From: Kocuria rosea subsp. polaris
GTDB taxonomy: Bacteria > Actinomycetota > Actinomycetes > Actinomycetales > Micrococcaceae
Direction: 5' to 3'
NCBI GenBank assembly: GCA_023896275.1
Contig: MLDA01000026.1
Coordinates: 1-43,951 of the forward strand
DNA length: 43,951 bases
Under the pieces are notes generated by a model. It made no database searches. It saw nothing but the letters and a program-made list of their open reading frames with translations, and was not told the origin of the DNA. Below, piece by piece: positions 32,745 through 39,974 of the stretch; the stretch's first letter is position 1, and every line of letters starts with the position of its first letter. Made by a program: the position numbers and the translations under genes.

Positions 32745-33439
32745 CGACCTCTTCAATCCCCGTCGGCGCCCTCCGCCTGCTCGTCACGCAGGGCTTCGAC
32801 GCGACCAGCGTGGACGAGCTGGCCACCGCCGCCGGCATGAGCCGCAGCACCTTCTTCCGGCGCTTCGGCTCCAAGGAGGGCATGGTCTTCGCTGACATGG
32901 AGCGCGTCATCGACTCGGTCTCCGAGCGCCTCGGCGAGCGCGGCCGCGGCCCGACGGCGGACGCCGTCGTGCGCGCCGCCCTCGGCGTCTTCGACCACCA
33001 CACCGCCGACGCGGAGCGCGCGGAGCTGCGCCACCAGTTGCTGTCGGCCGTCCCGGCGCTGCGCGACCGCGAGCTCGTGAGCACCCACCGCTTCGAATCC
33101 GCCTTCCGGCACGGGCTCGCCGAAATCTTCGAGGGCGACCCGAGCACCGGGATCGCCTACAGCGCCGCCGTCGTCGCGGTGCACAACTACCACTTGCGCC
33201 GGTGGCTCGCCGCCCCCGGGCCGGCTCCGCGGGCCGCTCTCGAGGCCGACGTGCGCCGGCTCTCCGAGCGCTACGCGGACGCCCTTTCCCCCTCCGGCAC
33301 GACGACGTGCGCCGGCCCCCGCGCGCAGGCCGGCGCCGCCGTCGTCGTCGCGGTGGCGGACGCCGGAGCGGACGAATCAGCAATTCTGGACGCCGTGCGG
33401 GCGCAGCTGCGCGCGCACGGCCGCGAGGTGAGCGCCTGA
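32741..33439 (+). CDS. TetR/AcrR-family transcriptional regulator
   Basis: The 232-residue protein has a TetR N-terminal helix-turn-helix at about residues 7-55: G-A-L-R-L-L-V-T-Q-G-F-D-A-T-S-V-D-E-L-A and M-S-R-S-T-F-F-R-R-F-G-S-K-E-G, followed by an all-helical ligand domain. The last ~40 residues (after L-S-P-S-G-T-T-T) are Ala/Val-rich and look like a non-standard extension. It overlaps the exporter gene by 4 bp and the DinB gene by 1 bp, so it probably autoregulates an efflux operon of four genes including the PhzF-like gene. No operator palindrome could be picked out with confidence. Confidence 0.9.
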   Translation: MTTSSIPVGALRLLVTQGFDATSVDELATAAGMSRSTFFRRFGSKEGMVFADMERVIDSVSERLGERGRGPTADAVVRAALGVFDHHTADAERAELRHQLLSAVPALRDRELVSTHRFESAFRHGLAEIFEGDPSTGIAYSAAVVAVHNYHLRRWLAAPGPAPRAALEADVRRLSERYADALSPSGTTTCAGPRAQAGAAVVVAVADAGADESAILDAVRAQLRAHGREVSA

Positions 33440-33969
33440 TGGCGGTCGGCGCGCGGGAACCGCGCTTGGACTCGCCCGATCCGGCGGTCCAGCTCGCCGC
33501 CTACCTGGACTACTACCGGGCGTCGATCGAGGGGAAGCTGGCCGGGCTGGACGACGCGGCGCTGCGGACGTCGCGGCTGCCGTCGGGGTGGACGCCGATC
33601 GAACTGCTCGCACACCTCGTGCACATGGAGCAGCGGTGGTTCGTGTGGGGCTTCCTTGCCGAGGACGTCGAGGCGCCCTGGGGAGACCACGCGGGCGGCG
33701 CGGACAAGGGGCCCTGGGCGGTGCCGGCGGACGCCGGACGCGCCCACGCCGACGCCCTGATCGGCCGGCTGCACGAGATCGGGCGCCGGACCACCGAGAT
33801 CCTCGGCTCGACGCCGCTCGAAACCCGCGGTTCCCTCGGCGGGCGCTTCACCGAGGAACCCGCACCGCGGCTCGCGTGGATCGGGTTCCACGTCCTGCAG
33901 GAATACGCCCGGCACGCCGGCCACCTCGACATCGTGCGCGAACTCGAGGACGGCGCCCGGGGCGAATAG
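33439..33969 (+). CDS. DinB-like (DUF664) four-helix-bundle protein
   Basis: The 176-residue protein is a DinB/DUF664 four-helix bundle: Y-L-D-Y-Y-R-A-S-I-E-G-K-L-A-G-L at the start, W-T-P-I-E-L-L-A-H-L-V-H-M-E-Q-R with the first metal-binding His, and a late E-Y-A-R-H-A-G-H-L-D-I with the His pair. The family includes mycothiol-dependent S-transferases and maleylpyruvate isomerases in actinobacteria. That makes a mycothiol-linked detoxification role beside a drug exporter plausible (inference). Its ATG overlaps the TetR stop by one base (TGATG). Confidence 0.88.
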   Translation: MAVGAREPRLDSPDPAVQLAAYLDYYRASIEGKLAGLDDAALRTSRLPSGWTPIELLAHLVHMEQRWFVWGFLAEDVEAPWGDHAGGADKGPWAVPADAGRAHADALIGRLHEIGRRTTEILGSTPLETRGSLGGRFTEEPAPRLAWIGFHVLQEYARHAGHLDIVRELEDGARGE

Positions 33970-33977
33970 GCAACATT

Positions 33978-34020
33978 GGGACTCGGTTTCTTGACGTGGG
34001 ACTGAGTTTCAGCCCATAGT
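33978..34020 (+). promoter_or_regulatory. Promoter with direct repeats for the acyl-CoA dehydrogenase gene
   Basis: TTGACG (33991-33996), an 18 bp spacer and CATAGT (34015-34020) form a good promoter. Two 13 bp direct repeats, GGGACTCGGTTTC (33978-33990) and GGGACTGAGTTTC (33998-34010), are spaced exactly 20 bp and flank the -35 box. That is two helical turns, so a regulator could bind both on one face. Confidence 0.6.
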
Positions 34021-34060
34021 GGTGTCCTACCAGACCCGCCTCGACACCCGGGAGCCCCTC

Positions 34061-35326
34061 ATGCCTGCCCACACAGAGAATTCCGCCGCGAGCTTCCCCC
34101 ACGGCGTCACCGCACCCGCCTACGAGGTGTGGGGCGACGTCAACGTGGACCCCGCGGGCATCTTCGACGACGTCCCCGACGCGGACCGCGCCTACTGGGA
34201 CCGGGCCCGCGCCTTCGGCCGCGACGAAGTCGCTCCGGTCATCGCCGACTATTGGAACCGCGCTGACTATCCGCTGCACCTGGGGCGTCGGCTGGGCGAA
34301 CTCGACCTGCTGCGCGACGGCGTCGAGATCGAGGGCAGCGAACCCATGAGCACGCTCGCCGCCGGGTTGGTCAACATGGAGCTCTCCCGGGCCGACGGCT
34401 CGGTGGGCACGATCTGCGGCGTGCAGGCCGGCCTGGCGCTGCGCTCGATCGCCCTCTGCGGGACGCCGGAGCAGATCGAGACATGGGTCCCGAAACTCTC
34501 TCGCGCCGAGGTCTGGGGCGCGTTCGCGCTCACCGAGCCCACGCACGGTTCGGATTCCGTCTCCCTGGAGACGAAGGCAACCCCGGTCGAAGGCGGCTAC
34601 CTGCTCAGCGGCGAGAAGAAGTGGATCGGAAACGCCTCCCTGGGTGACACCGAGGAGGGTGGCATCACCGTCGTCTGGGCGCGCGTCGACGGCGGCGAGC
34701 ACCACGGCAACGTGCGCGGCTTCATCGTGCAGCAGGAGTGGGAGGGCTACCAGGCGACAACGATCGAGAACAAGCTCAGCCTGCGCGCCATCTGGCAGGC
34801 CCACATCCGGATGGACAACGTGTTCGTCCCGAACAGCCACGTGCTCGAGCGCTCCTCCACCTTCAAGGACACCGCCCGGGTTCTCTTCGCCACTCGGCTC
34901 GGCGTCGCCTGGTCGGCTGTCGGGCACGCGACCGCCTGCTACGAGACCGCAGTCCAGTACGCGGGCCAGCGCACGCAGTTCGGGCGACCGCTTGCGGCGA
35001 GCCAGATCGTTCAGGAGCGTCTGACCCGCATGCAGTCCGAACTGGTCTCGATGCAGCTCATGGCCCGCCAGATGACGACCCGCGCCGAGGCCGGAACGCT
35101 CACCCCCGAGCAGGCATCCCTGGCCAAGTACACGTGCACCCGGGCCGCCCGCCGGGTCGCGGCCGAGGCGCGCGATCTGCTCGGCGGCAACGGCATCCTG
35201 CTCGAGCACCGCGTCGCCCGCCACTTCGCAGATGTCGAGGCCATCCACACCTACGAAGGCACCGAGACCGTCCAGGCCCTCATCATCGGGCGCTCGATCA
35301 CGGGGCACTCGGCCTTCGCCTCGTAG
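34061..35326 (+). CDS. Acyl-CoA dehydrogenase, glutaryl-CoA-dehydrogenase-like
   Basis: The 421-residue flavoprotein is an acyl-CoA dehydrogenase closest in pattern to glutaryl-CoA dehydrogenase: W-G-A-F-A-L-T-E-P-T-H-G-S-D (flavin site), G-E-K-K-W-I-G-N-A-S, R-T-Q-F-G-R-P-L-A, and the C-terminal E-A-I-H-T-Y-E-G-T-E-T-V-Q-A-L-I-I-G-R-S-I-T-G, containing the catalytic-base Glu of Y-E-G-T. Glutaryl-CoA dehydrogenase makes crotonyl-CoA from glutaryl-CoA in lysine/tryptophan catabolism. The specific arginine set is not verifiable here, so related acyl-CoA substrates remain possible. ATG 34061 is preferred (GGGAG 7 nt upstream); the GTG at 34019 lies in the -10 box. Confidence 0.88.
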   Translation: MPAHTENSAASFPHGVTAPAYEVWGDVNVDPAGIFDDVPDADRAYWDRARAFGRDEVAPVIADYWNRADYPLHLGRRLGELDLLRDGVEIEGSEPMSTLAAGLVNMELSRADGSVGTICGVQAGLALRSIALCGTPEQIETWVPKLSRAEVWGAFALTEPTHGSDSVSLETKATPVEGGYLLSGEKKWIGNASLGDTEEGGITVVWARVDGGEHHGNVRGFIVQQEWEGYQATTIENKLSLRAIWQAHIRMDNVFVPNSHVLERSSTFKDTARVLFATRLGVAWSAVGHATACYETAVQYAGQRTQFGRPLAASQIVQERLTRMQSELVSMQLMARQMTTRAEAGTLTPEQASLAKYTCTRAARRVAAEARDLLGGNGILLEHRVARHFADVEAIHTYEGTETVQALIIGRSITGHSAFAS

Positions 35327-35383
35327 GCGCGGATTCACACCCGCCCCATGGGCGCTACGCAGACTGTTTTCAGGTTGCAGTCT

Positions 35384-35477
35384 TAGTGTTTTAACCACCT
35401 CTTGAAGGTGCGAGTGATGAGAGCACCGGTCGGGCCACGGCTATCCCCCTAGCCGCCGACCGGTGCTCATCTCGTTA
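35384..35477 (+). ncRNA. Two-hairpin RNA-like element, copy 1
   Basis: A -10-like TAGTGT (35384-35389) is followed about 7 nt later by hairpin 1 (CACCT-CTTGA-AGGTG, 35396-35410), the linker CGAGTGATGA, then hairpin 2: a perfect 13 bp outer stem (35421-35433 with 35456-35468) holding an inner stem GGCTA/TAGCC with loop TCCCCC. It ends ATCTCGTTAATG, a weak T-run. No reading frame runs through it. The same plan occurs at 35559 and 35957 with compensatory base changes, so it is probably a small RNA of about 80 nt with its own promoter and a terminator hairpin. I do not recognise it as a named family; the C-rich loop recalls actinobacterial 6C RNAs, but those have two C-rich loops. Confidence 0.7.
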
Positions 35478-35558
35478 ATGACCCCGCCGCCGCAACCCTC
35501 CCAGCGGATTCCTATGCGGGCCGAAGCGCCGCCACAGTCCCGGCACAGCTTGGCCCCT

Positions 35559-35654
35559 TAGGTTTGTAAGTACCTCATGGAGGTGCGAGTGATGAGAGCA
35601 CCGGTCGGAGCAACGGCTTTCCCCCAAGCCGCCGACCGGTGCTCGTCGTTTAAC
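35559..35654 (+). ncRNA. Two-hairpin RNA-like element, copy 2
   Basis: TAGGTT (35559-35564) precedes hairpin 1 (ACCTC-ATG-GAGGT, 35572-35584), linker GCGAGTGATGA, and hairpin 2, whose 13 bp outer arms (35596-35608 and 35632-35644) are identical to copy 1. The inner stem is GGCTT/AAGCC, a compensated change from GGCTA/TAGCC, with the same TCCCCC loop. GTCGTTTAAC follows. It lies 75 bp upstream of the SFPASDPP small-protein gene. It may be a separate small RNA or, if read-through occurs, a leader controlling that gene. Confidence 0.7.
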
Positions 35655-35728
35655 ACCTCCACAGGGTGCTAGCCAAAGCGACCCTGAAGAAGCAGACTAG
35701 GGGTACCCAATCCGAGAGGAGCAGAGTC

Positions 35729-35884
35729 ATGACGGCCAACGAATCCGGCAATGGCACGAGCGCCGAGTCACCCCAGGGGACCGACGAGGAGATTGCCAAG
35801 AAGAAGCATGATCATGAAGACGAGATGGTCGAAGAATGGGAAGACGAATCCTTTCCGGCCTCGGATCCTCCCTCGAATTACTAG
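35729..35884 (+). CDS. Small acidic protein with C-terminal SFPASDPP motif
   Basis: The 51-residue product is very acidic and hydrophilic: E-E-I-A-K-K-K-H-D-H-E-D-E-M-V-E-E-W-E-D-E-S-F-P-A-S-D-P-P-S-N-Y. The ending E-S-F-P-A-S-D-P-P is a recurring signature of small uncharacterised proteins in many bacterial phyla; its function is unknown. No membrane segment, cysteine or signal peptide is present. The ATG at 35729 is chosen because AGGAG lies 7 nt upstream; a longer reading from an upstream ATG would include that site. It lies between RNA-like copies 2 and 3 and is followed immediately by interlocked inverted repeats. Confidence 0.82.
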   Translation: MTANESGNGTSAESPQGTDEEIAKKKHDHEDEMVEEWEDESFPASDPPSNY

Positions 35885-35886
35885 CA

Positions 35887-35951
35887 TTCACCTGAAGTTC
35901 GCTCGACCCCCAGTGGCCTCCTACCTTGCGTTCAGGTGAACTCAAGGTAGG
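35887..35951. repeat. Interleaved inverted repeats (pseudoknot-like or paired operator)
   Basis: TTCACCTGAA (35887-35896) is the exact complement of TTCAGGTGAA (35931-35940), and CCTACCTTG (35920-35928) of CAAGGTAGG (35943-35951). The order A-B-A'-B' cannot form two nested hairpins but suits an H-type pseudoknot, alternative hairpins, or protein binding to DNA. The A sites are also TTCA-NN-TGAA palindromes. It lies just upstream of the -10-like box of RNA copy 3. Confidence 0.6.
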
Positions 35952-35956
35952 GGCCC

Positions 35957-36057
35957 TAGGCTGAATTCACCTTCTCAAGGTGCGAGTGATCACGAAGCAC
36001 CGACCGCGGCGGTTTTATCGCCTCCTTGTCCGCAGCGGTCGGTGCTTCGATCTTTTA
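35957..36057 (+). ncRNA. Two-hairpin RNA-like element, copy 3 (diverged)
   Basis: TAGGCT (35957-35962) precedes hairpin 1 (CACCTT-CTC-AAGGTG, 35968-35982), the invariant GCGAGTGAT linker, and hairpin 2 with a perfect 14 bp outer stem, GAAGCACCGACCGC (35994-36007) with GCGGTCGGTGCTTC (36035-36048). The stem sequence differs from copies 1 and 2 (ACCGACC for ACCGGTC) yet stays fully paired. The inner region differs: GGCG/CGCC with loop GTTTTAT, then an unpaired CCTCCTTGTCC. TCTTTTAAC gives the best T-run of the three. It lies 76 bp upstream of the aldo/keto reductase gene. Confidence 0.7.
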
Positions 36058-36132
36058 ACACCCGTCGCACCTGAGCCGACCCGCACCCCTGCCGGATAGC
36101 ATGATGAATACGCGCGACACCCAGGAGGACAC

Positions 36133-37170
36133 GTGACCGAGCACCGCATCGACCGCACGCACGAAACGCATCGGCCCTACGTGGCAGCCGAGGACCGCTA
36201 CGACTCGATCGCCTACCGCTCCGTGGGTAGCTCGGGGTTGGTCCTCCCTCCGCTGAGCCTGGGACTGTGGTGGAACTTCGGGGACAATCGCCCGTTCGAC
36301 ACCCAGCGCCAGATCCTGCGGCACGCGTTCGACCGCGGCATCACCCACTTCGACCTGGCCAATAACTACGGTCCTCCCTACGGAAGCGCGGAGGAGAACT
36401 TCGGCCGCATGATGGCCAAAGACTTCGCCCCGTACCGCGACGAGCTCATCGTCTCGTCGAAGGCCGGCTACGATATGTGGCCGGGCCCTTACGGCAACGG
36501 GGGCTCCCGCAAGTACATCCTGTCCTCGGCCGAGGCCTCGCTCAAGCGGTTGGGCCTCGACTACGTCGACATCTTCTACTCGCACCGGCCCACTCCCGAC
36601 GTCCCGCTCGAGGAGACCGTCGGCGCCCTCGACACCCTCGTCCGCCAGGGCAAGGCACTCTACGTCGGCATCTCCTCCTACTCCCCCGAGCGCACGGCCG
36701 AGGCCGCTGAGATCGCCCGCTCGCTGGGCACACCTCTCGTCATCCACCAGCCCTCCTACTCCCTCCTGAACCGGTGGGTCGAGGACGGCCTGCTCGCCAC
36801 CCTCGAGCGGGAGGGCATGGGCTCGATCGCCTTCACCCCGCTGGCCCAGGGGCTCTTGACGAACAAGTACCTGGAGAACTCGGACGCCACCCCGTCGGGC
36901 GGACGCAGCTCGCTGTCCGGCCTGACCGCGGAGAATCTCGCCATCGTCCGGAACCTCAACCGCCACGCCGCAGAGCGCGGCCAGAGCCTCGCGCAGATGT
37001 CCATCGCGTGGCTCCTGCGCTCGGGCGGCGTGACCTCAGTGCTCATCGGCGCCTCCTCGACGGACCAGCTCGACGACAACCTCGGCGCGCTCATCAACAC
37101 GAGTTTCACCGAGTCCGAGCTCCTCCTGATCGACCGGATCACCGCGGGCGACCCCGGGTCCGAGGCCTGA
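36133..37170 (+). CDS. Aldo/keto reductase (YghZ / L-glyceraldehyde-3-phosphate reductase-like)
   Basis: The 345-residue protein is an aldo/keto reductase of the AKR14/Kv-beta-like group. The catalytic tetrad is visible: Asp74 and Tyr79 (F-D-L-A-N-N-Y-G), Lys110 (S-S-K-A-G-Y) and His151 (F-Y-S-H-R). The W-P-G-P-Y-G-N-G-G-S-R-K and Y-V-G-I-S-S-Y motifs are those of YghZ-like enzymes, which reduce L-glyceraldehyde 3-phosphate or methylglyoxal with NADPH. The GTG start at 36133 has AGGAGG about 5 nt upstream. The DUF5129 gene starts 7 bp later, so they are co-transcribed. Confidence 0.9.
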   Translation: MTEHRIDRTHETHRPYVAAEDRYDSIAYRSVGSSGLVLPPLSLGLWWNFGDNRPFDTQRQILRHAFDRGITHFDLANNYGPPYGSAEENFGRMMAKDFAPYRDELIVSSKAGYDMWPGPYGNGGSRKYILSSAEASLKRLGLDYVDIFYSHRPTPDVPLEETVGALDTLVRQGKALYVGISSYSPERTAEAAEIARSLGTPLVIHQPSYSLLNRWVEDGLLATLEREGMGSIAFTPLAQGLLTNKYLENSDATPSGGRSSLSGLTAENLAIVRNLNRHAAERGQSLAQMSIAWLLRSGGVTSVLIGASSTDQLDDNLGALINTSFTESELLLIDRITAGDPGSEA

Positions 37171-37177
37171 CGACGCC

Positions 37178-38671
37178 ATGGCAGCGCCAAGCTTCCGACT
37201 CAAAGTCCGCACGACGGCGTCGCGGCCGATCGTAGCGGCCATCGCCGCACTGCTGCTCGCCGTCTGCCTGGCGGCTTCCGGTCTCCTCAGCGGCGCGGAG
37301 CGCGCCGCGGCCGCGGCGCCGTCAACCGTCGAGGTCGCCGACACATCCGACGCGCTCGACGAGGCGGCACTCTCCGCAGCGATCGGCGAGATCGACTTCC
37401 ACGTGCCGACCGACGTCGTCGTCCTCACGATCGACGGAAGCGGATCGAATCAACTGAACGAAGCCGTCCTGAACTACGCCCGGACGGACAGCCCGGAGTG
37501 GATCTCCGCTGACGGCGAGAAGTGGGCGGACGGGCTCTTCATTCTCGCCGTGGATCCGCGCGGCCGGCAGGTCGGCACCTACTTCGGCGACGACCGCGAA
37601 GTCTCCCAAGACGCGCAGAACCGCATCCAGGAGGCGACGAAGTCCGACTTCCGGGCCGGGCGTTGGGACGCGGGTGTCCTCTCGGGCGTAAAGGAAGCCG
37701 CCGTTCTGATCGGTCGGCCGTGGTACCGCCACCCCGGATTCTACGTCTTCGGCGGCGTACTTGCCGCGGCCGGGCTCTTCACCTCGCTCGGCGTCGCGGG
37801 ATATCGGCGCGGAAACCGCCAGAAGGTGGACGCGGCCCTCGTCCGCGGCGACGACCACCTGGCGAGCGTGGCGGCCGCGCTGCGCGCCACCGACCAGAAC
37901 GCCAAACGCATCCCCTCCACGTCGTCGTACGGGGCGAAAGTGCTGGAGCGGTACGCGACCTTCGCACAGGAGCGCCGGGACCTGCTCGCCGAGCGGGAGG
38001 AGCTCGGCGGTTTAGACGAACGCGCGCGGGCGGCGAAGTCGTCCGCCGAGCGGGCTGAAACCTGGGCGGACCGCGCTGCGGCCCTGGACGCGTTCGACGA
38101 CGTCGTCGCGGACGCAGCTGACTTGCTGACGATGAGCGGCGAGTGGCAGGCGGCCTGGAAGCGGCAGGTGGCCGGGTTCCGGGCCGACGTGGACGCGGTC
38201 CCCGAACTCGTCGACCTCGAGCCGGCGGCCGCCAACAGCCCCGAGGCCGGTGAGCTGCTGGAGTTTGCCGGCCGGGCGCGCGTCGAGCTGAGTTCGATCG
38301 GATCCCGCCTCACGGCACGGCAGATCACGGCCGAGCTGGCGCTCGACGATCTGCAGAAGCTGCGTGTTCGACTCTCCGACCTTTTCGCGGCCTTCGCCGA
38401 CGTGGTCACCGAGTCCTACGCGAAGACCGACGCGGAACGGACGACGATGCGGGAGGAGATGGACTCGACCCGCCGCTCCGCGACCGGCTCGCACGGGAAC
38501 ATCCTCGACGTCGCCTACCCCACGCTCTTCCTGCTGCATGGCCACTCGTTCAGGTCCTGGCATTCCGAGGGCACCTCGGCGGTAGAGGCCGCGCGGTCCT
38601 CGAGCACCAGCACCGGGTACGGGTCGAGCGGCGGTGGCTTTTCCGGCGCCGGTTCGTCTTCCCGCTTCTAG
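37178..38671 (+). CDS. DUF5129/TPM-like membrane-anchored protein
   Basis: The 497-residue protein starts with a signal/membrane segment (about 19-40), followed by a TPM-like extracytoplasmic domain (about 50-170: V-P-T-D-V-V-V-L-T-I-D-G, D-G-L-F-I-L-A-V-D-P-R-G-R-Q-V-G-T-Y). A second membrane helix lies near 190-205 (FYVFGGVLAAAGLFTSLGVAG), then a long helical, partly coiled-coil cytoplasmic region (215-430) and a Gly/Ser-rich tail ending S-S-G-G-G-F-S-G-A-G-S-S-S-R-F. This matches actinobacterial DUF5129 proteins; TPM-domain proteins of other phyla have a similar Gly-rich end. Function unknown. ATG 37178 has no strong ribosome site. Confidence 0.82.
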   Translation: MAAPSFRLKVRTTASRPIVAAIAALLLAVCLAASGLLSGAERAAAAAPSTVEVADTSDALDEAALSAAIGEIDFHVPTDVVVLTIDGSGSNQLNEAVLNYARTDSPEWISADGEKWADGLFILAVDPRGRQVGTYFGDDREVSQDAQNRIQEATKSDFRAGRWDAGVLSGVKEAAVLIGRPWYRHPGFYVFGGVLAAAGLFTSLGVAGYRRGNRQKVDAALVRGDDHLASVAAALRATDQNAKRIPSTSSYGAKVLERYATFAQERRDLLAEREELGGLDERARAAKSSAERAETWADRAAALDAFDDVVADAADLLTMSGEWQAAWKRQVAGFRADVDAVPELVDLEPAAANSPEAGELLEFAGRARVELSSIGSRLTARQITAELALDDLQKLRVRLSDLFAAFADVVTESYAKTDAERTTMREEMDSTRRSATGSHGNILDVAYPTLFLLHGHSFRSWHSEGTSAVEAARSSSTSTGYGSSGGGFSGAGSSSRF

Positions 38672-38678
38672 TCACGCC

Positions 38679-38742
38679 TAAGATGTAACCTGATCTCAGG
38701 TTTGTCCACCTCATGGTGACCCCCGGGTACGGGATGGTCACC
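38679..38742 (+). promoter_or_regulatory. Promoter and structured leader of the AI-2E transporter gene
   Basis: TAAGAT (38679-38684) is a good -10 box. The leader that follows can fold CCTGA-TC-TCAGG (38689-38700) and a larger hairpin GGTGACCCCC / GGG..GGTCACC (38715-38742), just before the ribosome site GAAGGAG. The segment AGGTTTGT...ACCTCATGG resembles the start of RNA-like copy 2. Confidence 0.45.
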
Positions 38743-38758
38743 GCAACGAAGGAGCGCC

Positions 38759-39940
38759 ATGTCATTCGGTCTATTCCGACGCCGCCGCATGGAGGCCGCC
38801 GCCCGACCGGCCAGCGACCGGCCGGACCGTACCCACGGGACCGGGCGCGTTGCCAGCATGTGGAGCGATTTCCTCGGCATGACAGCCACGCGGGCGGCGC
38901 AGCTCCTGCTGGTGCTGGCGATCGGCACCGTCGCGGTCATGGCGTTCCGACAGGTCAGCGTGGCTGTACTACCGCTGATCATCGCCCTGATCCTTGCCAG
39001 TGCCCTCTGGCCGGTGGTCCGCATGTTCCGCAAGGTGATGAGCCCGCTCCTGGCCGCGTGGTCTGTCTTTCTGGGATCGATCATTGTCCTCGGCGGGATC
39101 GGCTGGGGCTTGGTCGTCTCTGTGATCCACGAGTGGCCGAGCCTTGTCGAACAGGCGGTCCAGGGCTTCAGCGAAGTCCAGTCGATGATCGACAACCTCG
39201 CGCAGAACCTGCCTTTCAATCTCAGCCAGGACAACGTCAACCAGACCGTCAACGACGCTGTGGAGGCGGCCGCGGCGTTCCTGACGAGCAGTCAGTTCGG
39301 TTCCGGCGCTCTCAGCGGCCTCTCCGCGGCGGGCAGTTTCGTCACCGGGGCGGTTCTGCTCATGGTGATCCTCTTCTTCTTCCTCAAGGATGGCGACCGG
39401 ATCTGGGAGTTCTTCCTGTCGTGGATCCCTGAACAGCACCTGGCCCGCTGGCGCGCGTCCGGTTCCGAAGCCACGGACACGTTCGGCGGCTACATCCGCG
39501 GAACAGCGATCGTGGCCGCCGTGGACGCCCTCGGCATCGGCATTGCGCTCCTGCTGCTCGGCGTACCGCTGGCACTGCCCCTGGCAGTCATCGTTTTCCT
39601 CGCGTCCTTCATCCCGATGGTCGGTGCCACGATCGCCGGCATCTTGGCGACCTTGGTCGCCCTCGTCGCCAATGGCTGGGTCGTCGCACTGGCCGTCCTC
39701 GGCGCGGTCATCCTGGTGAACCAGCTGGAGGGCAACTTCCTGCAGCCCATCGTGATGGCGCGGACGCTGAGCCTGCACGCGCTGGTCGTGTTGCTGGCCC
39801 TGACCATGGGCACGGTGATCAGCGGCTTGGTGGGCGCGATTCTGGCCGTCCCGCTCACCGCGGCAGCGTGGGCGGTCATCAAGGTGTGGACCGGGCGCTC
39901 GGACCACGCAATCCAGGAGATCTCCCCGCAACCCGCCTGA
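38759..39940 (+). CDS. AI-2E family transporter
   Basis: The 393-residue protein belongs to the AI-2E/UPF0118 family (TqsA/PerM-like), with about 8 hydrophobic segments in the typical pattern: two helices, a helix pair near 100-125, a long extracytoplasmic stretch (about 130-185), then L-F-F-F-L-K-D-G-D, G-G-Y-I-R-G-T-A-I-V-A and the late F-I-P-M-V-G-A-T-I-A-G-I and N-Q-L-E-G-N-F-L-Q-P. Members export autoinducer-2 or act as Na+/H+ antiporters; the role here is not determinable. A ~50-residue Arg-rich cytoplasmic N-terminus precedes helix 1. GAAGGAG lies 4 nt before the ATG. A strong terminator follows. Confidence 0.9.
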   Translation: MSFGLFRRRRMEAAARPASDRPDRTHGTGRVASMWSDFLGMTATRAAQLLLVLAIGTVAVMAFRQVSVAVLPLIIALILASALWPVVRMFRKVMSPLLAAWSVFLGSIIVLGGIGWGLVVSVIHEWPSLVEQAVQGFSEVQSMIDNLAQNLPFNLSQDNVNQTVNDAVEAAAAFLTSSQFGSGALSGLSAAGSFVTGAVLLMVILFFFLKDGDRIWEFFLSWIPEQHLARWRASGSEATDTFGGYIRGTAIVAAVDALGIGIALLLLGVPLALPLAVIVFLASFIPMVGATIAGILATLVALVANGWVVALAVLGAVILVNQLEGNFLQPIVMARTLSLHALVVLLALTMGTVISGLVGAILAVPLTAAAWAVIKVWTGRSDHAIQEISPQPA

Positions 39941-39974
39941 CGTTCCTTGCGACGACTCAGTCCTCGCGCACTTG

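Noticed and set aside
33848-35398. Minus-strand open frame of 516 codons opposite the acyl-CoA dehydrogenase
   Set aside because: Its composition (Gly, Asp, Val, Arg rich without motifs) is that of a shadow frame, and the sense gene is unmistakable.
35384-35654. 6C RNA family
   Set aside because: 6C RNAs have C-rich loops in both hairpins; here only the second hairpin has one, and the first loop is CTTGA or ATG.
35384-36057. Possible CRISPR array or transposon ends
   Set aside because: Copies are not evenly spaced, have internal structure with compensatory changes, and no Cas or transposase gene is present.
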